DNA of 16,874 nucleotides from Candidatus Saccharimonadia bacterium (GTDB taxonomy: Bacteria > Patescibacteriota > Saccharimonadia > Saccharimonadales > UBA4665). The translations under genes and the position numbers were made by a program. Below, piece by piece: positions 7,630 through 12,926 of this stretch. Where the stretch lies: positions 1 through 16,874 of the forward strand of contig JALQUD010000011.1 of the NCBI GenBank assembly GCA_023268595.1, in the 5' to 3' direction. Under the pieces are notes generated by a model. The model searched no databases. It had not been told where the DNA came from and worked only from the letters and a program-made list of their open reading frames with translations. Position 1 is the first letter of the stretch. Every line of letters starts with the position of its first letter.

Positions 7630-8121
7630 CTATTCGGATTTTTCCATACGAAGAGTTCTGAGAGCACCAAACGCTCCACCAATTCCAGCGCCAATTTTCA
7701 TCTCAGGAGGGTCTTCAAGGCTCACAGGTAACAAGTGATAGTGTGCATGAGGAACTGATTGCCCGGCTTCGCTGCCTTCACTGAACCCACCCCTGAACTG
7801 GCCAGTATAAGTCGTGCCAACGGCCGCACATAATGTTCCGGAGGCATCGTCGGATATTGCAATTATTTCGCCGAACTCTTCGGGCGTAGCTTCGGTCATA
7901 ACAGTGATCGCTCTTTTTGCTATTAACAAACCGGCCGCTTGAACGAGGATATCTCGTCTTTCCTTAGGCTGCAATACTAGCCACCAATTATCGTATCCTC
8001 TTAATATTCTTTCGGGCTCAACACCGCCCGAACCTGTTCCGGTCAACGGATCATCGATACAGAATATACAAGGTTCGCAATGAGGAAAACCTTTACGTAT
8101 GTTCTCAACATAATATTCCAT
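7630..8121 (-). CDS. HIT-domain protein
   Basis: The 163-residue protein has the histidine triad HAHYHLL (H125, H127, H129) and an N-terminal CEPCIFC segment, a common zinc-binding opening in HIT proteins. HIT enzymes hydrolyse or transfer nucleotidyl groups (AMP-lysine, adenosine phosphoramidate, dinucleoside polyphosphates, or nucleotide transfer in GalT and Ap4A phosphorylase relatives). I start it at the ATG at 8121; an in-frame TTG lies at 8130. A promoter-like pair ends 9 nt before the ATG and there is no Shine-Dalgarno, so the message may be leaderless. It is the first gene of the seven-gene block, 37 nt before the nucleosidase-family gene. Confidence 0.86.
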   Translation of the reverse strand: MEYYVENIRKGFPHCEPCIFCIDDPLTGTGSGGVEPERILRGYDNWWLVLQPKERRDILVQAAGLLIAKRAITVMTEATPEEFGEIIAISDDASGTLCAAVGTTYTGQFRGGFSEGSEAGQSVPHAHYHLLPVSLEDPPEMKIGAGIGGAFGALRTLRMEKSE

Positions 8122-8130
8122 GATAAGCAA

Positions 8131-8157
8131 ATTAGACTATATTCATTCGTAAGTCAA
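8131..8157 (-). promoter_or_regulatory. Putative promoter of the HIT-to-transketolase gene block
   Basis: Reading the minus strand, TTGACT (8152-8157) is followed after 15 bp by TCTAAT (8131-8136), which ends 9 nt before the ATG at 8121. The spacing is short; an alternative -10, TAATTT, gives 17 bp. Either choice puts the transcription start within a few bases of the start codon. Confidence 0.45.
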
Positions 8158-8440
8158 TTCTGGCCATAATCGACAATCGAATACCCTTGAATATGTCTAT
8201 ATAGAGATTGGTCGGTTAAGTAAAGGACAGCCGAGCTACTTAACAGACGGGGGAAGTTTCCTGTTCATCAGCAAAAGCCTATGGCGCTTACTTATATCTG
8301 TTATTGAATACTAATGAACTCACGGAGATTTTAGCTTCATGCTAGGCTAGATCTAGTCATTAAAGACACATACGATTGGCTTCTGCATAGGGATTTACCT
8401 AACCGACATAATATCGAACTTCTTTTAGCTCGGTTAGAAG
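8158..8440. other. Gene-free gap with several small inverted repeats and tRNA-derived partial repeats
   Basis: No credible gene is present. Inverted repeats are GTTAAGTA/TACTTAAC (8215-8222, 8237-8244), AACAG/CTGTT enclosing GGAA/TTCC (about 8242-8265), and CTAACCGA/TCGGTTAG (8399-8406, 8430-8437). TGAACTCACGGAGA at 8315-8328 matches 13 of 14 bases of the tRNA-Glu 3' end at 8480-8493. TCGGTTAAGTAAA at 8213-8225 resembles TCGGTTAGAAGTAAA at 8430-8444 with a 2-nt gap. The stretch may be a degraded duplicate of the region around the tRNA 3' end. Confidence 0.4.
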
Positions 8441-8467
8441 TAAAACAAAAACCCCACTTATGTGGGG
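8441..8467 (-). terminator. Rho-independent terminator after tRNA-Glu
   Basis: The stem CCCCAC/GTGGGG (8452-8457, 8462-8467) has a 4-nt loop. On the minus strand the run TTTTTGTTTTA follows it. It begins about 10 nt after the tRNA 3' end. Confidence 0.85.
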
Positions 8468-8476
8468 CTCTTGTTT

Positions 8477-8551
8477 TGGTGACCTCACGGAGAATCGAAC
8501 TCCGATTGCCGGGATGAAAACCCGGTGTCCTAACCGTTAGACGATGAGGCC
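8477..8551 (-). tRNA. tRNA-Glu (anticodon TTC), CCA encoded
   Basis: This is a 75-nt cloverleaf. The acceptor stem is GGCCTCA/TGAGGTC with one G-U pair, the discriminator base is A, and CCA is encoded at 8477-8479. The D arm is GTCTAACGGTTAGGAC. The anticodon stem CCGGG/CCCGG encloses TTTTCAT with anticodon TTC, and the T arm is CGGAG-TTCGATT-CTCCG. It decodes GAA/GAG. A terminator follows directly, and a promoter candidate lies about 220 nt upstream with a structured leader between. Its 5' flank and first bases are repeated at 8705-8730. Confidence 0.96.
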
Positions 8552-8569
8552 ACGAGTGAAGCAAAGTAC

Positions 8570-8589
8570 GATTGAAGTTTACTTCAATC
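8570..8589. repeat. Perfect 9-bp hairpin just upstream of tRNA-Glu
   Basis: GATTGAAGT and ACTTCAATC flank TT. It lies about 18 nt before the tRNA 5' end in the putative precursor and could act in precursor processing. Confidence 0.5.
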
Positions 8590-8607
8590 TATTTTGTGAA
8601 CGATTGT

Positions 8608-8712
8608 CCTCATATTTATATGAGGCCACGCGCACAGGTATCAGTATTTTGTGCTTGCATAAAATACTGGTTGCCGAGCACGTGGGCGTATATGGCGCAA
8701 CCATATGAGGCC
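8608..8712 (-). ncRNA. Structured, tRNA-like leader element upstream of tRNA-Glu (unrecognised)
   Basis: On the minus strand it starts with GGCCTCAT, the same bases as the tRNA-Glu 5' end. An outer stem CCTCATAT/ATATGAGG (8703-8710 with 8608-8615) can enclose GGTTGC/GCAACC (8697-8702 with 8669-8674) and AGTATTTT/AAAATACT (8661-8668 with 8643-8650). Competing perfect hairpins also exist: ATATGG/CCATAT (8690-8706) and CCTCATAT/ATATGAGG (8608-8625). The alternatives are mutually exclusive, so it could switch. It is not a normal tRNA: no anticodon arm or T-loop is visible. A promoter upstream on the same strand supports transcription. Confidence 0.45.
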
Positions 8713-8730
8713 TTGAGTGAAGCAAAGTAC
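8705..8730. repeat. Copy of the tRNA-Glu 5' flank and acceptor strand
   Basis: The 26 bases at 8705-8730 match 8544-8569 at 24 positions in the same orientation. The shared core GAGTGAAGCAAAGTAC is exact, as is ATGAGGCC, the start of the tRNA read on the plus strand. The two mismatches are adjacent, directly before the tRNA 5' end. A shorter third match, ATGAGGCCACG, is at 8620-8630. Confidence 0.8.
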
Positions 8731-8770
8731 TAAGCACGTCGCTAGGTACGTCACTCATTTGCACCAGCAA

Positions 8771-8799
8771 ATTATACCACACCACCCCATATAATCCAA
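8771..8799 (-). promoter_or_regulatory. Putative promoter of the structured leader / tRNA-Glu unit
   Basis: On the minus strand TTGGAT (8794-8799) precedes a consensus TATAAT (8771-8776) by 17 bp, with TGG just upstream of the -10 box (extended -10). Transcription would start near 8764 and run through the structured element, the tRNA and the terminator at 8441-8467. Confidence 0.6.
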
Positions 8800-8831
8800 G
8801 CCTCTGGCGCGCTGTAAGTAGCCAGTCATAA

Positions 8832-8865
8832 CAAAAAAGAACCTCCGACGAAAAGCCGGAGGTTC
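8832..8865 (-). terminator. Rho-independent terminator of the LPXTG/DUF11 gene
   Basis: The 9-bp perfect stem GAACCTCCG/CGGAGGTTC (8839-8847, 8857-8865) is followed on the minus strand by TTTTTT (8833-8838). It is about 145 nt downstream of the stop at 9012. The stretch between (8866-9011) holds only a weak GCTCA/TGAGC hairpin near 8904-8924 and no gene that I can see. Confidence 0.85.
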
Positions 8866-9011
8866 CAGACACATTAGATGCGAGTCGAGAGCGGTCAGTC
8901 ATTGCTCAATAAACTTTACTGAGCGTAGCATGGACCGGCCTGTTTTTCCAGTCGATATTTGTCACACCGCAGGCAGGCGGGAGTGTGCAGAACTGGGGCA
9001 AATCGCAAAGA

Positions 9012-9818
9012 CTAGTTAGCGAAGCGGCGCATCAGCAGCTTGTGGCCGAAGAAGCCAGCTATAGCAGCGACAGCGAAGATGGCGACGACATCACCGGCAC
9101 CGGTGTTTGGCAGTGCGGTGTTGCTGGCCGGAGCCGCAGGAGTGGCGGCCGGGGCTGGAGTCGTAGCCTGGGGCGTGGTGGTCGTACCCTTGGATGGGTC
9201 GCTGGCCGGAGTCGTCGGTGTTGTTGATTTAGGCTTCTGGGTAGTCGAAGGAGTGGTGGCGGCTGCCGAGCAGTCGCGCTTGACGGTCACGCCGGCGCTG
9301 ACGTCGGTCTTGGCCACATCTTTAGGCTGCACCGAGCCGGTCATCTTGATCTGGTTGTCGCCACAGGCCAGCTTGTCGGCTGCGGCCACGGTAGCCTCAA
9401 AAGTGACGTAGGCGTTAGCACCAGGACCATACTTGCCGATAGCGATTCCCTGCTCGCTGGTCAGCGTGTCGGTGTCAGGCTTGGCGCCGCTCTTGTTCGA
9501 TTCGTTGTAGACCATGGTCGTACCAGGCACGATCGCCAATTCCTTTGGCAGGGCGGCACGGATGACTACCGATTCCTGGCTGGCGGAACCGACGTTCTGG
9601 TAGTTGATGATGTACTTGAGCGAGTCGCCGGGCTTGGCCGCGGTGTTGTCAGCCCACTTGTTGGACTGGCCCTTCAGCTCGGACTGGGCCGAAGCTTTGA
9701 CGGTCGATTCCGCCTGGGCGTTGACCAGGGTCGGAACCAGCGCGGCAGCGCCGATGACCATACCAGTCATCAAGCCACCCCACAAACTGTTGAATGCATT
9801 AGAAAGCTGCTTTTTCAT
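9012..9818 (-). CDS. LPXTG-anchored surface protein with a DUF11-like domain
   Basis: Started at the ATG at 9818, which has GGAG 4 nt upstream, the product has 268 residues; the frame runs 20 codons further upstream but crosses the promoter. The signal peptide is residues 1-36, ending LVNAQA. A DUF11-like beta domain covers about 40-160 (GDSLKYIINYQNVGSASQES, the isopeptide/Ig-like repeat of envelope proteins). Thr/Pro/Ala-rich linker follows to about 233. The C-terminal signal is LPNTG at 236-240, then a hydrophobic helix and RRFAN. A sortase should cleave within LPNTG and attach the protein to the cell wall. Two cysteines (LACGDN, KRDCSA) could form a disulfide, which would suit the VKOR protein in this window. 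Sequence and function beyond the anchor are not specific. Confidence 0.88.
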   Translation of the reverse strand: MKKQLSNAFNSLWGGLMTGMVIGAAALVPTLVNAQAESTVKASAQSELKGQSNKWADNTAAKPGDSLKYIINYQNVGSASQESVVIRAALPKELAIVPGTTMVYNESNKSGAKPDTDTLTSEQGIAIGKYGPGANAYVTFEATVAAADKLACGDNQIKMTGSVQPKDVAKTDVSAGVTVKRDCSAAATTPSTTQKPKSTTPTTPASDPSKGTTTTPQATTPAPAATPAAPASNTALPNTGAGDVVAIFAVAAIAGFFGHKLLMRRFAN

Positions 9819-9849
9819 AAAACTCCAATCAAAAAGCCTATCAGTATCA

Positions 9850-9878
9850 ATTATATCACTTTTGTCAACTTTTGGCAA
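9850..9878 (-). promoter_or_regulatory. Promoter of the LPXTG/DUF11 gene
   Basis: On the minus strand TTGCCA (9873-9878) is followed after 17 bp by TATAAT (9850-9855). The predicted start is about 25 nt before the ATG, leaving room for the GGAG ribosome-binding site. Confidence 0.75.
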
Positions 9879-9907
9879 TAAGCTTACGGCATAGGTAGCT
9901 TGGTAGG

Positions 9908-10034
9908 ACGGGAGGGGTGTGGCAGAAATTCAGATAATACGACGCGGTCGCGTCTTCTGAAAGCCTGCCGGCACCCCACCCGTTCGGTGTCCTTGTCGGC
10001 GCGGTCGCGCATGACTTTGGACACCTGTCCTAAC
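9908..10034. ncRNA. Structured element D: two tandem long hairpins, possible short relative of elements A and B
   Basis: The first hairpin (9908-9983) stacks ACGGG/CCCGT, GGGGTG/CACCCC, GGCAG/CTGCC, TTCAGA/TCTGAA and GACGC/GCGTC around a GGTC loop, about 27 pairs in all. The second (9986-10025) pairs GGTGTCC/GGACACC and encloses GCGC/GCGC, again with a GGTC loop. TTGGACACCTGTCCTAAC at 10017-10034 matches 16 of 18 bases of 12534-12551 in element B, where it also follows the first long hairpin. No U-run follows on either strand. Strand of transcription is unknown. It fills the gap between two minus-strand genes. Confidence 0.45.
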
Positions 10035-10062
10035 CTTTTCCCTCCATTCCAGACGGAGACGA

Positions 10063-10713
10063 TCAGCCGGGCTGCTCGACGGATCCGGAATTACTCTGGT
10101 CGTTGAGACCGGAGCTCGGTTCGTCGCCACCCTGGCCGGTCGATCCGAAAGCGGAACCCGGATCCGACGGTTGGCCGGCGGGTGGTGCTTCCTGCTGGGC
10201 AGGCGGTGGATTTTCGGTCGTGGTCCGAGGCCGTGGAGCGGTCGTCGTACGCGGCGTAGTGGTGGCCGGCGGACGGGTCGTGGTCGGTGCGGGCTCCTCG
10301 GTGGTCGGCTGCGGGTCGATGGTCGACCAGGTCACGTTCGGTCCCGGGTTGTACGGGGTCACTGGCGCGGGCGTCGGTGGCGCGATGGTACGTGCAGCAC
10401 TACTGCCCGAACCTACGTTCTGCTTTGGCGACGTCAGCGTGACATATGCCATGGTCAATGACATCAGCAGCAACAACGCACATAGATACATGAAGCCCTT
10501 CTCGGACGAAGATTTCTCCGATGAGGATTCGTCGTCTTCAGACCTCCAGAAACCGATTGCGGACGCAGAGCCCAGAATGAAAAAGATCAAGGTAGCCCAG
10601 GCGCCGGCACCAATTCGCGTGTCATCAAACCAAGCGGCAAAACAGCCGAGAAGTGAGAAGAACCACAGCAAGCCGTTGGCAATCATCATCCTGCGGTAAT
10701 GGCGATAAGACAT
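10063..10713 (-). CDS. Membrane protein with three helices and a Pro/Thr-rich outer tail (unrecognised)
   Basis: I do not recognise the family. Started at the ATG at 10713 (GGAG 6 nt upstream) it has 216 residues. Hydrophobic segments lie at about 11-31, 36-57 and 72-92, with an acidic/serine loop (SEDDESSSEKSSSEK) between the second and third. Residues about 95-216 are low-complexity and rich in Pro, Thr, Gln and Gly, ending SGSVEQPG, with no sorting signal. The tail is probably outside the cell as a stalk or wall-spanning region. In-frame ATGs also occur at 10782 and 10797; the one at 10797 lies only 2 nt after the -10 box and is unlikely. Confidence 0.75.
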   Translation of the reverse strand: MSYRHYRRMMIANGLLWFFSLLGCFAAWFDDTRIGAGAWATLIFFILGSASAIGFWRSEDDESSSEKSSSEKGFMYLCALLLLMSLTMAYVTLTSPKQNVGSGSSAARTIAPPTPAPVTPYNPGPNVTWSTIDPQPTTEEPAPTTTRPPATTTPRTTTAPRPRTTTENPPPAQQEAPPAGQPSDPGSAFGSTGQGGDEPSSGLNDQSNSGSVEQPG

Positions 10714-10798
10714 GGCGGACTCCATTCGGACGGGACGGGAAAGGTACGCATCGTACGCGGACAAAGACTTTTGTCTGTACATGCGACGAGGACGCATA

Positions 10799-10827
10799 TA
10801 TAATACAACTAAATTATAAAAAAGTCA
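10799..10827 (-). promoter_or_regulatory. Promoter of the three-helix membrane protein gene
   Basis: On the minus strand TTGACT is followed by a 17-bp spacer and TATTAT, which ends just before 10797. Transcription would start near 10792, giving a leader of about 80 nt to the ATG at 10713. Confidence 0.65.
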
Positions 10828-10870
10828 ATATCTACACTCATCAGGTGGTGTAGTTGGGTTAATAATGGTA

Positions 10871-11150
10871 CTGCGGGAACGGCGGTCGGTGGGTTGGGGA
10901 GTGAAGGCTGCAGCCATCATCCTTTTGCCACGCGACGCGCCGTTCCGCAGGACCTTAACGTCCTTGTCAAAGACCGTTGCCGCCACCAATGGTGACGATT
11001 CGGGAAGCAGCTGCATGCGGCTGCTTGTGGTCCGCTCTCGCGATCCACCCTAGAGATACTCCGTCCGAAGACGAATTACCCTGGCCAACCGCCCAATGTC
11101 TATTACGACATCAGGGGTTACTTACACAGCGATCCGACGCGGACGTCAGA
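10871..11150. ncRNA. Structured element A, paralogue of element B (unrecognised)
   Basis: This fills the gap between 10713 and 11200. It opens with a hairpin whose arms CTGCGGGAACGGCG (10871-10884) and CGCCGTTCCGCAG (10938-10950) pair with one bulge. Smaller hairpins follow: GGAC/GTCC, CACC-AAT-GGTG, AAGCAGC/GCTGCTT (11005-11026), GTGG/CCAC enclosing CGC/GCG, and GTC-CGAA-GAC. It shares five blocks with element B: the opening hairpin, GACCGTTGCC (10972-10981), CGCTCTCGCGATCCACCC (11033-11050), CTGGCCAAC (11081-11089) and GTTACTTACACAGCG (11117-11131). The hairpin between the last two blocks is preserved although its bases differ. No protein-like frame is present. Strand is undecided: some loops are better tetraloops on one strand, some on the other. 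Confidence 0.6.
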
Positions 11151-11199
11151 TTCTAGCTATGCGACCGTATAACGGCCACCAATATCAGTACCGGGAGGC

Positions 11200-12297
11200 C
11201 TAAGCCTTGTCCGGGATGGAGAACTGGAAATCACAGGCGGTGCGCTGCTGCAGCACGGTGCCGTTGTGGTACGTGGTCACCAGCGTCCAGCCCTGCGCAG
11301 CCGACTCGTGCGACTTGAGAAGCGTCGGCATGGAGCCGTCGCTATAGGTCTTCATGCCCAGCGTGGAATACGACTTGGACACCTTGACGAACTTCACGGA
11401 CTTGACGTCCTTGTTGACGCGCGCGACGTCGGAGCGCCACTTGGCGGGATCGGCGTCGTACTTCATGGCCAGGCTGCGCACGGCGTTCAGGTCGACCTTG
11501 TTGGGGTCGGAAACCTTGTTGTCGTGCATCCAGACCTTGGTGGCTGCCCACAGGCAGTCGTTCTTGATCTTCCAGACGGCGCGGTCGACGGCGGCCTGCT
11601 TGGTCTCCTTCTTGAGACGGGGACCGAAGTTGTTGCTGCCCTTGGCGGCGTCGTAGGCCGTGTAGTAGCACGTCTCGTAGGCCTTGGGCGTCGGCTGGAC
11701 GACCTGCTTGGTGTTGCCGTTGGAGCCCGAGGACTGCTGGCCGGTACCAGAGGTGCCGTTGTCGCTTTCGGCGAAATACGGATTACTCCCTCGGTTACCC
11801 GTGGACGAACCCTGCGCCTGGCCGTTCTGTCCGGTGGACGGAGCGGGCGTCGGCGTCGGCGTGGCCGTGAACGGCGCGGGAGCCGGGGTCGACGTGGACG
11901 CCGAGCCGCTCGGAGGCTGCGCAGCGCTGATGCCCTGCTGCGACGAGGTCGACGCGAACACCGAACCGATGGCCGGAACAAAGTACTGGCCAGCCAGGAT
12001 GGCCAGCGCCAGGAAGCTGGCGAGGGCGCTCAGCTTGAACGCGCGGTTAGCCCAGATCTGCTTGATCTTGGGAATGAGCGCGACGACACCACCGACCAGC
12101 AGGAGCAGTCCGCCGGCGGCGAACAGACACTTGCGAATACTCCACCACACACCGGTCGACTGCAGACCGATGGCCATACTGATGAACACGATGAGCAACA
12201 GCACGATACTGGCGATGATCCAGTCGCTGAGAACGTCGGCCCTGTATCGTGAATGAATGCGCTCACGCCACGACGACGTCGGAGTAGCGTTCGTCAT
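11200..12297 (-). CDS. Membrane protein with three helices, Pro/Thr/Gly-rich linker and a conserved-looking C-terminal domain (unrecognised)
   Basis: From the ATG at 12297 (AGGGG upstream) the product has 365 residues. Hydrophobic helices lie at about 26-45, 57-77 and 90-112. A low-complexity linker rich in Ser, Thr, Pro, Gly, Gln follows to about 235. The last 130 or so residues have normal composition and look folded: ETCYYTAYDAAKG, NNFGPRLKKETKQAAVDRAVWKIKNDC, and near the end RTACDFQFSIPDKA. Three cysteines occur in this part. I do not recognise the domain. By topology it should be exposed outside the membrane. The layout (three helices, then a stalk) parallels the gene at 10063-10713. 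An upstream extension to 12402 exists but has no start signal support. Confidence 0.75.
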   Translation of the reverse strand: MTNATPTSSWRERIHSRYRADVLSDWIIASIVLLLIVFISMAIGLQSTGVWWSIRKCLFAAGGLLLLVGGVVALIPKIKQIWANRAFKLSALASFLALAILAGQYFVPAIGSVFASTSSQQGISAAQPPSGSASTSTPAPAPFTATPTPTPAPSTGQNGQAQGSSTGNRGSNPYFAESDNGTSGTGQQSSGSNGNTKQVVQPTPKAYETCYYTAYDAAKGSNNFGPRLKKETKQAAVDRAVWKIKNDCLWAATKVWMHDNKVSDPNKVDLNAVRSLAMKYDADPAKWRSDVARVNKDVKSVKFVKVSKSYSTLGMKTYSDGSMPTLLKSHESAAQGWTLVTTYHNGTVLQQRTACDFQFSIPDKA

Positions 12298-12425
12298 GAG
12301 TTTCACCCCTTCCAAGGTGATAGGATGTACGGATACGGTTTTGATGGATGTTAAGGTCCTGTTGTGTTGTCCCCTCTGTTGGGATTGCGCCAATGATATC
12401 ATTTTCTGTTGTACGAATCAAATCA

Positions 12426-12438
12426 CTTTATAGCATAA
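12426..12438 (-). promoter_or_regulatory. Putative extended -10 promoter of the 365-residue membrane protein gene
   Basis: On the minus strand TATGCTATAAAG contains an extended -10 (TGCTATAAA), the same form as TATGCTATTAT near 1130 and TATGCTATAGT at 1967. It lies about 130 nt before the ATG at 12297. No convincing -35 box is seen in the T-rich sequence upstream. Confidence 0.45.
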
Positions 12439-12458
12439 AAATAATAAAAATGGTCTAA

Positions 12459-12880
12459 CGGAGGGATGGCTGCAATGTGAAAAAGGGCACCGTGAAGGCG
12501 CGTCAATTTTCAGCATGCATGCCATCCCTCCGCTTGGAGACCTGTCCTGACGGACAAAGCACAGAGAAAAGCCGGTGGGAACCGGAGCATCCGTTACCGG
12601 ACCGTTGCCATCATCCTCAAAAGAGGACGACGTTTTGGGGATCCAACCTTTGCAGGCCGATCGTGTTCGCTCACGCGACCACCCAGTCATATCATCACCG
12701 TTAGGCAATGACGTACTGGCCAACACTTCCAGGAATACCTTTGCAGGCATGGAAGTGTTACTTACACAGCGGTAAGGCTTGGAAGCCGGACTCAACCACA
12801 GCGACGACGAAGGCGTAAGCCCTGTCATCCACACTCTGGCGCTTCCCGGGGTACGGGAATCCGCGAGACATCTGTCTCCT
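12459..12880. ncRNA. Structured element B, longer paralogue of element A (unrecognised)
   Basis: This fills the gap between 12297 and 12927. The opening stem is a perfect 12-bp CGGAGGGATGGC/GCCATCCCTCCG (12459-12470 with 12521-12532) around a 50-nt loop. Later hairpins include TGTCC/GGACA, CCGGT-GGGA-ACCGG (12572-12585), TCCTC-AAAA-GAGGA (12614-12627), AACACTTCC/GGAAGTGTT (12722-12730, 12751-12759), GGCT/AGCC (12776-12787), GGC-GTAA-GCC (12812-12821) and CCCG/CGGG. GGGA and GTAA are GNRA tetraloops only if the plus strand is transcribed. On the minus strand, however, the opening stem is followed by a T-rich run that could act as a terminator. ACCTTTGCAGGC occurs twice inside (12646-12657, 12737-12748). 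No credible coding frame. Confidence 0.6.
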
Positions 12881-12926
12881 TAGATCTACTCCTTGCGGAG
12901 GAGACCTAACACATCATCTTGTTACG

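Noticed and set aside
8256..8271. CTGATGA...GAAAC on the minus strand, resembling a hammerhead ribozyme core
   Set aside because: Only four bases separate the two core parts, too few for stem II, and the stretch before GTC cannot form stem III. The match is to short common strings only.
8337..8902. Two small minus-strand frames (8337-8564 and 8579-8902)
   Set aside because: The first runs through tRNA-Glu and its terminator; the second runs through the structured leader and the downstream terminator of the LPXTG gene. Neither has a start signal or protein-like composition.
12418..12834. 138-codon minus-strand frame over element B
   Set aside because: Ser/Pro/Arg/Cys-heavy composition, no family resemblance, no ribosome-binding site, and complete overlap with the paralogous structured blocks, which it does not preserve in element A.
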